A DNA stretch of 64,000 nucleotides from Laedolimicola sp934402125 (lineage in GTDB: Bacteria; Bacillota; Clostridia; Lachnospirales; Lachnospiraceae): contig NZ_JBQHTG010000004.1 in NCBI RefSeq assembly GCF_052065835.1, forward strand, positions 248,001-312,000. The letters run 5' to 3'. Positions 1 through 7,908 of this stretch are shown here, piece after piece. How positions within the stretch are numbered: position 1 is the stretch's first letter; the number at the start of each line of letters is the position of its first letter. Under the pieces are notes generated by a model. The model made no database searches, was not told the origin of the DNA, and saw only the letters and a list, made by a program, of their open reading frames with translations. The position numbers and the translations under genes were made by a program.

Positions 1-1503
1 GCTCACATGAAGGGTTCCGTGGGTTCCCTGAAGCTTCGGGGAGGTAAATACCTCGCCCACCGGGATATTCACATCCGCCACGCAGTTTTCAAAGATGGTC
101 TCTTTCTCCCGGTCCGCAGGCTGCCACAGCTGTACATACATTTCCGTACGGTTCTCTCCCGCGCCTTTGATATAAACAGATTCGCCCTCGTCCAGGGCGT
201 CGATCAGCTTCTGCTGGATACCCTGATAGAGATGATAGTCCAGGTTATTGATCTTCACCGTTTCCCGGAAGATTTCTTCGTAATTCTCTCCGATCTCCGG
301 AATAGGCCAGGCGATAATTGTAAAGCTGCGCTCGTCCCCAGGGATATACCGGTTCACAAGCTGTCCCGCCTCGCTGTTATAGGAAACCATCAGCGCCTGC
401 TGCTTTTCATCAAAGCGGATAGCCTCCGGACAATTCTCCGGCATAAAGGGATGCTCGCCGAAAATCTCCATTACCGCCGGTCCCGCGTGGACAGCCGCTA
501 ACTCCTTATATTCCTCATAAGCACTGTGCAGAACGCTTAAGCGCCGTTCGTTCAGCTTCTTATCCAGATACAGGGCCATATCCTCTTTGTGATCAAACTC
601 ATACTGCCTGCTGGCCTTTGTGCTTCCGTAGCCCGGATTGCCCTGGGGACGGCGGTTGATACTGTGGCGGGCTTCCCGGTAAAGGATGCTTTCCAGTCCC
701 AGCTTCCGAAACTGGGCGATGGCTGCCCGTACCACCCGCTCAAAGCCCAGGGAATAGCGGATATTTACCGTCTTCTTTTTGCCCAGATCGATGCCTGCCG
801 CCACAAATCCCATCCGGTAGCCCTCGGTAAAGGTAGACGCCATGGCCTCTATCTCTGCCTCCGGCAGTCCTGCCAGAAAGCGGCTGACGCCCAGCTCATT
901 TTCCGAAATATATTCACCGAAGCGGTACAGATACCGGGGATCCCCTAAGTCTGCATGACAGATGATGTCCGCCGCAAAATCCAGGGAGGGATCCAGCTGC
1001 TCCCGAATCCGATCCGGAATCAAGACGTCACAGTAGTCGCTCATATGCCAGTACAGCAGCTCCTTCAGCTTCTCCGGGGAAGGCGTATCTTCCTCAAAGG
1101 CATTGTAAAACTCTACGAAAAGCTCTGCGGTAATGGTCAGATCCATCATTCTTCCCTCCGCGGCCCAGATGATCATGCCCCGAAGCTCTGTATACAGAAA
1201 ACTCAGGATCTGTCCGTAGCCTTCTCCCAGAAGTTCCACGGCCTTCGTCGGACTGGCGTAACTTTCCGCATAAGCCTCCCCGATCAGATCCCGGTACAGA
1301 CGGCGGTTCTGCTCCTGCAATTCCTCCAGGGACATGGTCTCCTGCTTTCCCGCCTCCACATCTCTTCGGTATGCGTCCATCTCCAGAATAAAGTCTGCCA
1401 TGCTCCGAAAATACGCGTAAAATGGAGCCGACACGGTCTGTTCCTGCTTCATCGCCCGTATCCGCTCCATGGTAAGCTCATATCGTTCCCTGATCTCATC
1501 CAT
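1..1503 (-). CDS. M29-family (thermophilic-type) aminopeptidase, 3' end cut by window edge
   Basis: Translating the minus strand from the ATG at 1503 gives 501 codons open to the window edge, so the C-terminus is missing. An AAGGAGG lies just upstream. The first 300 or so residues are acidic and helical and form an N-terminal extension not found in the shorter M29 enzymes. The part near the edge contains a NIPVGEVFTSP motif (Glu about residue 484), matching the metal-binding Glu segment of M29 metallo-aminopeptidases, which release N-terminal amino acids from peptides in the cytoplasm using two metal ions. The remaining metal ligands would lie outside the window. The family call is fair; the substrate is unknown. 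The plus-strand open frames over this region are shadows. Confidence 0.7.
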   Translation of the reverse strand, partial: MDEIRERYELTMERIRAMKQEQTVSAPFYAYFRSMADFILEMDAYRRDVEAGKQETMSLEELQEQNRRLYRDLIGEAYAESYASPTKAVELLGEGYGQILSFLYTELRGMIIWAAEGRMMDLTITAELFVEFYNAFEEDTPSPEKLKELLYWHMSDYCDVLIPDRIREQLDPSLDFAADIICHADLGDPRYLYRFGEYISENELGVSRFLAGLPEAEIEAMASTFTEGYRMGFVAAGIDLGKKKTVNIRYSLGFERVVRAAIAQFRKLGLESILYREARHSINRRPQGNPGYGSTKASRQYEFDHKEDMALYLDKKLNERRLSVLHSAYEEYKELAAVHAGPAVMEIFGEHPFMPENCPEAIRFDEKQQALMVSYNSEAGQLVNRYIPGDERSFTIIAWPIPEIGENYEEIFRETVKINNLDYHLYQGIQQKLIDALDEGESVYIKGAGENRTEMYVQLWQPADREKETIFENCVADVNIPVGEVFTSPKLQGTHGTLHVS

Positions 1504-1526
1504 CAAAAAGTGCCTCCTTATATATC

Positions 1527-1631
1527 GTGGGATTTCCATCCCACTTTTATGCTCATACCGTTGCGGGTACCAAGGTCTTCCATCCACTTATGAGCAAGCT
1601 CATGTGGATTCCGACCTTTGTACCCTGGTAT
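1527..1631 (-). other. Large imperfect stem-loop plus small hairpin in the leader of the aminopeptidase gene
   Basis: The 130-base gap between the DUF6142 gene and the aminopeptidase holds a long stem at 1555-1631. Successive paired blocks are ATACC/GGTAT, GGGTAC/GTACCC, AAGGTC/GACCTT, ATCCAC/GTGGAT and ATGAG/CTCAT around a CTTG loop, separated by small internal loops. It is followed in the transcript by a second hairpin, GTGGGAT/ATCCCAC (1527-1544), about 10 bases before the ribosome-binding site. It could be an mRNA leader, a processing site or a small repeat element. There is no T-run, so it is not a standard terminator. Confidence 0.55.
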
Positions 1632-1633
1632 CG

Positions 1634-1945
1634 CTACATCCCAATTACGCATACCACAGCCCAGAGGATAAACAGAACTCCATTGACCGCCACGCCCGCC
1701 TGGGCGGAAATCAGATAGACGTCCTCCTCCTTCATTCCCCGCAGCGCCAGGATAAACCCGGCGACACAGGATACCATGGCCAGTACGCCCAGAAGCCCCA
1801 CAATGCTTCCGGCCTGTCCTGACTTTCCGTAGGCGATTTCCAGGGAAATCCCTGTAAAAATCAGGGAAGCAGCTGCGCAGGCCACGGACATGAGTCCCTG
1901 CTTTGTATGCTTTTTATTGGTAAATTTATAACTTCTTCTCGCCAT
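1634..1945 (-). CDS. DUF6142-like small membrane protein
   Basis: 103 residues starting MARRSYKF. The ATG at 1945 is preceded by GGAG at good spacing; a longer frame starting at 1978 has no ribosome-binding site and lies inside the neighbour. The N-terminus is basic (RRSYKFTNKKHTKQG). Three hydrophobic segments follow at about residues 18-37, 43-66 and 82-102. The look is that of the small DUF6142 proteins of Lachnospiraceae, whose role is unknown. It overlaps the 3' end of the VanZ-like gene by 20 bases, so the two are probably translated from one message. Confidence 0.6.
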   Translation of the reverse strand: MARRSYKFTNKKHTKQGLMSVACAAASLIFTGISLEIAYGKSGQAGSIVGLLGVLAMVSCVAGFILALRGMKEEDVYLISAQAGVAVNGVLFILWAVVCVIGM

Positions 1946-2399
1946 ATTTCTTTCTCCAGTGATGCATAAACCATACAAATAACAGGTAGCCGATGACTCC
2001 CCCGATGGTATTCAGCAAAAGATCATCCACGTCAAAGCAGCCTACCCGTAAGATAAGCTGACAGGTCTCCGCCAGCAGGCTGGCCAGAAAGCACAGAATA
2101 ATCGTCCGGTCTGCCCTCCGGACAGAGGGGAAAAGAAGCGGCACAGCGAATCCAAGCGGAATCCCCATGGCCACATTTCCCCAGATATTAATCAGCACCG
2201 CCGCTGTCCCCAGCACGTCCCGGTACGTCAGAAATCGCTTAATTTCCCGAAACAGAACCAGATTATACCGGTAATCCGGACTGACATCGGTTCTCCCGTA
2301 AGCCTCGGAAAAAAACATAAAATAGATCAGGCACGCCAGATATATCATCAGCAGTGCCCGTCCAATCCTCCTCAGTCTGTCTCTGGAATCTTTTTTCAT
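1926..2399 (-). CDS. VanZ-like membrane protein
   Basis: 157 residues with four predicted membrane helices. The VanZ family signature is visible near the C-terminus: a membrane segment, then the acidic motif FDVDDLLLNTIGG followed by a final helix. VanZ proteins can raise teicoplanin tolerance, but most chromosomal copies in Clostridia have no proven role beyond a link with the envelope. It lies 18 bases downstream of a 50-residue protein gene and overlaps the DUF6142 gene. Confidence 0.8.
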   Translation of the reverse strand: MKKDSRDRLRRIGRALLMIYLACLIYFMFFSEAYGRTDVSPDYRYNLVLFREIKRFLTYRDVLGTAAVLINIWGNVAMGIPLGFAVPLLFPSVRRADRTIILCFLASLLAETCQLILRVGCFDVDDLLLNTIGGVIGYLLFVWFMHHWRKKYGEKKL

Positions 2400-2417
2400 G
2401 CTGCCCGTCTGTCCACC

Positions 2418-2570
2418 TTAAAACATCAAGTCTGATTTATTTTTCAGCAGTCTGGCACCGTTTACGATGCAGAGAATGCCGGTCACAATACCGGTCACCA
2501 GTACAATAATTCCAAGGGCGATGGAACCTGCCCCTGTCTGTGTCATGGTCTTATATGCTTTCTCGTTCAT
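2418..2570 (-). CDS. 50-residue single-helix membrane protein, function unknown
   Basis: A short open frame starts with ATG at 2570 behind GGAGG and encodes MNEKAYKTMTQTGAGS, then one strongly hydrophobic helix (about residues 17-38) and a basic tail NGARLLKNKSD. It fills the gap between pyrE (13 bases upstream) and the VanZ gene (18 bases downstream) exactly, has a good ribosome-binding site and reads like other small membrane proteins of this group. I do not recognise a function. Confidence 0.6.
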   Translation of the reverse strand: MNEKAYKTMTQTGAGSIALGIIVLVTGIVTGILCIVNGARLLKNKSDLMF

Positions 2571-2583
2571 ACCTTATGCCTCC

Positions 2584-3264
2584 TTATTTTGCTCCATACT
2601 GCTCATAGTATGTGTCAATGGCCGCTTTTAATGTATCGTCAATCAGGACTCTGCCCTGGCAGGGACGATTGTAAAGGTGTTCTACCACATCCGCCATGGT
2701 AACAATGGCGTTGGTCTCAAAACTGTACAGGTCTTTCACCTCGTCCAGCGCGCATTTTACACCGCCTTTACCGACTTCCATACGGTCCAAAGATACCATC
2801 AGACCCACAATCTCCACGTCAGCCGCGCCCTTTACCTTCGGAACGGTCTCCTCCATGGACTTGCCGGAGGTGGTCACATCCTCAATCATAACCACACGGT
2901 CGCCGTCCTTCAGGCTGCTTCCCAGGAAGCTTCCCTTATCTGCGCCGTGATCCTTTTCTTCCTTCCGGTCAGAGCAATAACGAACCTCCTTGCCGTACAG
3001 ATCGCTGTAGGCAATCGCTGTTACCACACTCAGGGGGATGCCCTTGTAAGCCGGACCGAACAGCACGTCAAAATCGTCGCCGTATCTGTCGTGGATGGCA
3101 TGGGCGTAATACTGTCCCAGTCTCTTCAACTGTGATCCTGTCACGTAGGCGCCCGCGTTCATGAAAAATGGAGACTTTCTGCCACTCTTTAATGTAAATT
3201 CACCGAACTTCAAAACGTCGGATTCTACCATAAATTCAATAAATTCCTGCTTGTATGCTTCCAT
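2584..3264 (-). CDS. pyrE: Orotate phosphoribosyltransferase
   Basis: 226 residues. It joins orotate and PRPP to make orotidine 5'-phosphate, the fifth step of UMP synthesis. The PRPP-binding motif VVMIEDVTTSGKS is present, and the orotate/PRPP lysine region GPAYKGIPL lies near residue 85. The start MEAYKQEF at 3264 follows AGGAGG; a longer frame to 3378 has no such site. It is separate from the pyrFKD operon and has its own candidate promoter at 3302-3330. Length is normal for the bacterial enzyme. Confidence 0.95.
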   Translation of the reverse strand: MEAYKQEFIEFMVESDVLKFGEFTLKSGRKSPFFMNAGAYVTGSQLKRLGQYYAHAIHDRYGDDFDVLFGPAYKGIPLSVVTAIAYSDLYGKEVRYCSDRKEEKDHGADKGSFLGSSLKDGDRVVMIEDVTTSGKSMEETVPKVKGAADVEIVGLMVSLDRMEVGKGGVKCALDEVKDLYSFETNAIVTMADVVEHLYNRPCQGRVLIDDTLKAAIDTYYEQYGAK

Positions 3265-3301
3265 TTTATCTGAACCTCCTGTATTAAGCCATATTTTTTT
3301 T

Positions 3302-3330
3302 ATCTTAGCATAAAGTACGCTGCTTCGCAA
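3302..3330 (-). promoter_or_regulatory. Candidate promoter of pyrE
   Basis: On the minus strand TTGCGA (3325-3330) and TAAGAT (3302-3307) are 17 bases apart, and a TG one base before the -10 makes it an extended -10 element. It sits directly after the peptidase stop codon and about 38 bases before the pyrE start. Confidence 0.5.
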
Positions 3331-3338
3331 TCCGGCAA

Positions 3339-3830
3339 TTAAAAATTCAGATACCGGGCCGCTATCCGGTCTCCCCACAGAGCCGCCAGCCCCAGACCAA
3401 AAGCCAGAAACGGTCCCAGAGCAAACGAATCCTTCTTTTTTAATCGCTTTGTAGCCAGCATAAAGGCCGCATAGCCGCCCCCGGTCAGCAGACCGAACAT
3501 CATGGCGCAGACGATGGCGTCCATACCCAGGAAAAAGCCGGATGCCGCCATCAGCTTTATGTCTCCGCCCCCAAAGGATCCCGGTACAGCCAATGTCAGA
3601 AGCAGCATGGGAACTGACACAAGCAGCATACCCGTAAGCCGGTCCCCAAGTCCATGCTCCGGAACCAGAAACAGCTGCGCCACTCCAAGTAACAAAATGA
3701 ATATATGAAACCGGTTAGGAATGACCCGGGTGCGCCAGTCAATCAAGGCCACCGCAAGTAAAATTCCAAGATAACAAAAGACTACCGCATTCTCCGGAGA
3801 TATCAAATGTAACAATCCCTCTAAAATCAT
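3339..3830 (-). CDS. A24-family prepilin-type peptidase (peptidase domain only)
   Basis: About 163 residues, all membrane-embedded. The two catalytic aspartates of A24 aspartic proteases are present: ALIDWRTRVIPN near residue 32 and SFGGGDIKLMAA near residue 87. The N-terminal methyltransferase domain of full PilD enzymes is absent, as in many Gram-positive and TadV-like forms, so it should cut prepilin or pseudopilin leaders at the membrane. An upstream ATG at 3842 directly touches AAGGAGG with no spacing; the ATG at 3830 has 12 bases of spacing and is the likelier start. No pilin gene is in the window. Confidence 0.8.
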   Translation of the reverse strand: MILEGLLHLISPENAVVFCYLGILLAVALIDWRTRVIPNRFHIFILLLGVAQLFLVPEHGLGDRLTGMLLVSVPMLLLTLAVPGSFGGGDIKLMAASGFFLGMDAIVCAMMFGLLTGGGYAAFMLATKRLKKKDSFALGPFLAFGLGLAALWGDRIAARYLNF

Positions 3831-3875
3831 CCGGCTTTTCATCCTCCTTATTGCAGAGCCGCTTCCCGCTTATAC

Positions 3876-3904
3876 AAAAAGCACCGGGATTGTCCAGTGC
3901 TTTT
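3876..3904 (-). terminator. Rho-independent terminator after pyrD
   Basis: The minus-strand transcript forms AAAAGCACTGG, a six-base loop, then CCGGTGCTTTTT: a stem of about ten pairs followed by a T-run. It lies between the pyrD stop and the peptidase gene and should end the pyrFKD message. Confidence 0.75.
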
Positions 3905-3926
3905 GCCTTTGTAAACCCGCCTGGGG

Positions 3927-4835
3927 CTATCTTACGGCTCCGACAAGCTCGTTGATGTCGGATACCTGATATTTTTTCATATAAGCCAGGATTCCCTCTG
4001 CCGTCTCCTTTGCCGCATAGGGATTGGCAAAATTGGCCGTTCCTACCGATACGGCCGTTGCGCCTGCCAGGATAAACTCCATGGCGTCGTCGCCGTTGGT
4101 AATGCCGCCCATGCCGATGATGGGAAGTTTCACGGCGTTCGCCACCTGATATACCATCCGCACTGCCACAGGCTTCACAGCCGGACCGGACATACCTCCG
4201 GTCTTGTTGGCAATGGCAAAGGTACGGCGGTTGATATCGATCTTCATTCCGGTCAGGGTGTTGATAAGGGACAGTACGTCCGCTCCGCCTGCCTCCGCTG
4301 CCCGCGCCATCTCCGTGATGTCGGTCACGTTGGGGCTCAGCTTCATGATAACCGGCTTCTTCGCGTACTTCTTTACTTCCTTTGTGATGGCCTCCAGGGC
4401 GTCCGGCTTCTGACCGAAGGCGATGCCGCCCTCCTTCACATTGGGACAGGAGACATTGATCTCCAGCATATCCACGTCCGCGTCAGACAGACGTTCCACC
4501 GCGTCGCAGTAGTCCTCTGTGGTCTTGCCGCAGACATTGACGATAACCTTGGTATCGTATCTCCGAAGCTTCGGAAGATCCCGCTCCAGAAATACGTCCA
4601 GACCCGGATTCTGAAGTCCGATGGCGTTGAGCATACCGCTTCTGGTCTCTGCGATACGCGGGGTCGGATTCCCGGGCCAGGGCACATTGGCCACGCCCTT
4701 GGTTACTACGGCTCCCAGCTCGCCCAGGTCGTAAAATTCTCCGTATTCTCCGGCAGAACCGAAGGTTCCGGAGGCTGTCATCACCGGATTCTTAAGCTCG
4801 ACTCCGGCCAGATTTACACTTGTCTTGTATTCCAT
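3927..4835 (-). CDS. pyrD: Dihydroorotate dehydrogenase B, catalytic subunit
   Basis: 302 residues. It is an FMN flavoprotein that oxidises dihydroorotate to orotate; the class 1B form passes electrons to NAD through PyrK. The class 1 active-site cysteine is in the NVSCPNVKEGG motif, and the FMN phosphate site is in IIGMGGI and SVGTANF near the C-terminus. AAGGAG precedes the start. The gene lies 18 bases downstream of pyrK, which is the expected pairing for class 1B. A terminator follows. Confidence 0.95.
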   Translation of the reverse strand: MEYKTSVNLAGVELKNPVMTASGTFGSAGEYGEFYDLGELGAVVTKGVANVPWPGNPTPRIAETRSGMLNAIGLQNPGLDVFLERDLPKLRRYDTKVIVNVCGKTTEDYCDAVERLSDADVDMLEINVSCPNVKEGGIAFGQKPDALEAITKEVKKYAKKPVIMKLSPNVTDITEMARAAEAGGADVLSLINTLTGMKIDINRRTFAIANKTGGMSGPAVKPVAVRMVYQVANAVKLPIIGMGGITNGDDAMEFILAGATAVSVGTANFANPYAAKETAEGILAYMKKYQVSDINELVGAVR

Positions 4836-4853
4836 AGCTCTTTTCTCCTTCGG

Positions 4854-5624
4854 TTACAGTTCGATCTCATCTGCCGCAAACACCGGACCGTCCTTGCAGA
4901 TACGCTTGTTCTTCACATTCGTATGGGCGTCCACATCCTTGGACTTGCATACGCAGGCCAGACAGGCTCCGATGCCGCAGGCCATCCGCTCCTCCAGGGA
5001 AAGATAGCAGTCGATACCTTCCTCCTCCGCATAAGCCTTCAGGGCCCGGAGCATGGGTCCCGGTCCGCAGGCGAAAATCGCGTCTGCGTGGAGATCGTTC
5101 TCTCTGATAGCGTCCAGCACATTGCCTCTGGTTCCGGCGCTGCCGTCCTCTGTAGCTACCACAAGCTTCGCATGGCGGGACAGCTCGTCCTTCAGGAACA
5201 GATCCCCGCCCCGGTAACCGGATACCACAATCTTCTCGCCGGGAAGCTGCTTTGACAGCTCCACCATGGGCGGTACGCCGATACCGCCTCCGATGAGGAA
5301 TACTTTTTGATAGCCCTTGTCCAGAGGGAAGCCATTTCCCAGGGGGCCAATGAGACGTAAGGTCTCTCCCTCGCCGTAGCCGGAAAACTCCGCGGTTCCG
5401 GCTCCTGCCTTCCGGTATACCAGACGCAGGGTTTTATTCTCTTTATCAATCTCGCAGATACTGATGGGCCGGGGCAGAAGCCGGGACTCATCGTGGCAGT
5501 AGACGGATACGAACTGACCGGGTCTTGCCTCCTCCGCGATATGCTCTGTCTGAAGCCACAGGCTGTAGACGCCCGGGGCAATCTCACGCTGCTCTTTGAT
5601 AAGCGCTGTTTCCTGATATTTCAT
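4854..5624 (-). CDS. pyrK: Dihydroorotate dehydrogenase B, electron-transfer subunit
   Basis: 256 residues. The N-terminal FAD domain has the RPISI motif. The NAD-binding domain has IGGGIGVPPM. The C-terminal [2Fe-2S] cysteine set reads CGIGACLACVC with a further Cys in RICKDG. It forms a heterotetramer with PyrD and sends electrons from dihydroorotate to NAD. It starts 9 bases downstream of pyrF with AGGAG at good spacing. Confidence 0.95.
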   Translation of the reverse strand: MKYQETALIKEQREIAPGVYSLWLQTEHIAEEARPGQFVSVYCHDESRLLPRPISICEIDKENKTLRLVYRKAGAGTAEFSGYGEGETLRLIGPLGNGFPLDKGYQKVFLIGGGIGVPPMVELSKQLPGEKIVVSGYRGGDLFLKDELSRHAKLVVATEDGSAGTRGNVLDAIRENDLHADAIFACGPGPMLRALKAYAEEEGIDCYLSLEERMACGIGACLACVCKSKDVDAHTNVKNKRICKDGPVFAADEIEL

Positions 5625-5633
5625 AGCCTTCTC

Positions 5634-6563
5634 CTATCGTGCGTTCAGTGCGCCGCTGATATCGGCAACCATGTCCTCTACTGCTGCCCGGGAAGCGTCG
5701 CCAAAGTTTTCTGCACCGAACTTTGCGTACTTCTCCTGCTTGTATGCGGCAATGATGCCTCTGGAGGAGTTGACAATGGCTCCCAGACCGTCCTCGTTAA
5801 AGAAGTTCACCAGATCCTTGCCCTTTCCGCCCTGCGCGCCGTAGCCCGGCACCAGGATAAAGGTCTTCGGCATGAGCTTTCTCAGCACTGCGCCCATCTC
5901 CGGATAGGTAGCGCCTACCACTGCGCCGATGTAGCTGTAGTCGGACATTCCCATATGCTCCTCGCCCCACTGGGCTACCTTCTCGCCTACCAGCTCGTAG
6001 AGCGGACGGCCGTTTACCAGCTGATCCTGGAATTCGCCGCTGGAGGGATTGGAAGTTTTTACCAGGATAAAGAGACCCTTGTTTTCTTCCTTACATACCT
6101 CGATAAAGGGGTTGACGCCGTCGCTGCCCAGATAGGGATTGACTGTGGCGAAATCCTCATCAAAGGGAACATAACACTTGCTTCCCACCTGTACCTTACC
6201 CAGATGTCCTACCGCATAGGCTGCGGAGGTGGAACCGATATCGCCGCGCTTCACATCGCCGATGACAACCAGATCCTTGGACTTACAGTAATCGATGGTC
6301 TTCTTATATGCCTTCAGACCCTCGATACCAAACTGCTCGTACATGGCAATCTGAGGCTTTACAGCCGGAATCAGGTCACAGGTTTTGTCCACAATCTCTT
6401 TATTGAACTGCCAGATAGCCTCTGCAGCTCCCTCCAGGGTCTCTCCATACTCCGCGAAGGCCTTCTCCTTCACCTGATCCGGGATGTAGGAAAGCATCGG
6501 ATCCAGTCCTACTACGATGGGCGCTCCTGTTTTCTGAATTTTCGCAATCAGCTTATCAATCAT
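5634..6563 (-). CDS. pyrF: Orotidine 5'-phosphate decarboxylase (long, group 2 type)
   Basis: 309 residues, the long group 2 form common in Clostridia and actinobacteria. It removes CO2 from OMP to give UMP. The catalytic Asp-Lys-Asp motif reads VIGDVKRGDIGSTS, and the phosphate-binding end holds LVPGYGAQGGKG and a SSRGI segment. It is the first gene of the pyrF-pyrK-pyrD operon, with AAGGAG before the start and a consensus promoter 60 bases upstream. Confidence 0.95.
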   Translation of the reverse strand: MIDKLIAKIQKTGAPIVVGLDPMLSYIPDQVKEKAFAEYGETLEGAAEAIWQFNKEIVDKTCDLIPAVKPQIAMYEQFGIEGLKAYKKTIDYCKSKDLVVIGDVKRGDIGSTSAAYAVGHLGKVQVGSKCYVPFDEDFATVNPYLGSDGVNPFIEVCKEENKGLFILVKTSNPSSGEFQDQLVNGRPLYELVGEKVAQWGEEHMGMSDYSYIGAVVGATYPEMGAVLRKLMPKTFILVPGYGAQGGKGKDLVNFFNEDGLGAIVNSSRGIIAAYKQEKYAKFGAENFGDASRAAVEDMVADISGALNAR

Positions 6564-6623
6564 GTTACGTTCTCCTTCTTTTTATAGAGTGGCTCTGTTA
6601 CTCAAAAAAGCCTATTGGGAAGC

Positions 6624-6652
6624 ATTATATCGTATTTTATTTCAGAATGCAA
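6624..6652 (-). promoter_or_regulatory. Promoter of the pyrFKD operon
   Basis: TTGCAT (6647-6652) and a perfect TATAAT (6624-6629) lie 17 bases apart on the minus strand. The predicted leader is only about 54 bases and I see no PyrR-type antiterminator or attenuator in it. The promoter starts only about 20 bases after the hflX stop, with no strong terminator between. Confidence 0.75.
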
Positions 6653-6670
6653 CCATAAGCGCCTCTGCGC

Positions 6671-7906
6671 CTAATTATTTCGCGGCATAAAAGCCTTAAT
6701 ATAGATGCCGTCCTCCCGGTATTCCTCACAGAGCACCTGGCCCATTTTACGAATGCGCTGGATATCCCCTGCCTGGGCGTAGGGAAACAGCTTTTCCACC
6801 TGTACCCGGCTGTTCCGAAGCTGCTCCTCCAGCGCCTCCTGAAGTTCCGTAAGTCCTGCGCCGGTTCCGGCGGAGATGCCGAGAACCCGGACCGCCTTCG
6901 GATCCTTGGGAAGCTCTGTATCCGGAGCCAGATCCCGCTTGTTGAACAGTGTGATGACCGGTTTGCCCCCGATCTGCAGCCGATCCAGAGTCTCGTAAAC
7001 CGCCTCCATCTGGGCGTCCATCTGCGGATTCGCGCTGTCTACCACATGAAGGATAAAGTCCGCGTAACGGGCTTCCTCCAGGGTACTCTTGAAGGCCTCT
7101 ACCAGATGATGGGGCAACTTCCGGATAAAGCCTACTGTATCCGTCAGCAGAATCTCCTGACCGCTGGGAAGCTTAAGCCGCCGGGTGGTGGGATCCAGCG
7201 TAGCAAAAAGCTTGTTCTCTGCCAGAATCCCGGCCCCGGTCAGGGCGTTTAATAAAGTAGACTTTCCTGCGTTGGTATAACCTACGATGGCAGCTACCGG
7301 AATGCTCTCGTTCAGACGTTTTTTCCGCGCCGTATCCCGGTGAAGCTGCATTTCCTTTAACTCTCGGTTCAGGCGGGCAATCCGGCTCTTAATGAGTCTC
7401 CGGTCTGTCTCCAGCTTTTTCTCACCGGGGCCACGGGTTCCGATACCGCCTCCAAGCCGGGACATGGCGATACCCTTTCCGGTAAGTCTCGCCAGCCGGT
7501 ACCTGAGCTGGGCCAGCTCCACCTGTAGCTTTCCCTCGCTGGTGGTGGCGTGCTGGGCAAAGATATCCAGAATCACCAGGGTCCGGTCCATGACCTTTAG
7601 ATCCAGTTCCTGCTCCAGGCCTCTTAGCTGGGCCGGCGTCAGTTCATCGTCGCAGATAACCCCTTCTGCCCCAAGCTCCCTTGCCAGCTTGCGGACCTCG
7701 TCGATCTTGCCGCTGCCGATATAGGTGCCCGGATGCATGGACTCCCGGTTCTGGATCACCCGGCCCACGGCGTCCGCGCCGGCTGTATCCGCCAGCTCCG
7801 CAAGCTCGGAAAGAGATTCCTCTACCATTTCATTTTCCCGGGTACAGACGCCGATGAGAATGACGCGCTCCCGGGTTTCCTGTGTATTTTCAAATACCTC
7901 TGTCAA
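6671..7906 (-). CDS. hflX: GTPase HflX
   Basis: 411 residues. HflX binds ribosomes and helps split or rescue stalled 70S particles, and acts under heat or antibiotic stress. Visible are the HflX N-terminal domain, the family signature SRLGGGIGTRGPGEKKLE (about residues 150-167), the Walker A GYTNAGKST (about 209-217) and the switch II DTVGF. No ATG fits: a TTG at 7912 is one base after GGAGG, while the TTG at 7906 has a seven-base spacer and is preferred. It closes a long envelope-polysaccharide gene train, overlapping or touching the stop of the preceding glycosyltransferase. Confidence 0.93.
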   Translation of the reverse strand: MTEVFENTQETRERVILIGVCTRENEMVEESLSELAELADTAGADAVGRVIQNRESMHPGTYIGSGKIDEVRKLARELGAEGVICDDELTPAQLRGLEQELDLKVMDRTLVILDIFAQHATTSEGKLQVELAQLRYRLARLTGKGIAMSRLGGGIGTRGPGEKKLETDRRLIKSRIARLNRELKEMQLHRDTARKKRLNESIPVAAIVGYTNAGKSTLLNALTGAGILAENKLFATLDPTTRRLKLPSGQEILLTDTVGFIRKLPHHLVEAFKSTLEEARYADFILHVVDSANPQMDAQMEAVYETLDRLQIGGKPVITLFNKRDLAPDTELPKDPKAVRVLGISAGTGAGLTELQEALEEQLRNSRVQVEKLFPYAQAGDIQRIRKMGQVLCEEYREDGIYIKAFMPRNN

Positions 7907-7908
7907 AT

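Noticed and set aside
7..1593. Several plus-strand open frames at the left edge
   Set aside because: All are antisense to the minus-strand M29 aminopeptidase frame, which reads 501 codons without a stop.
6564..6623. PyrR-type attenuator or riboswitch before pyrF
   Set aside because: The leader is only about 54 bases; it offers a weak GGCT/AGCC pairing but no terminator/antiterminator pair.
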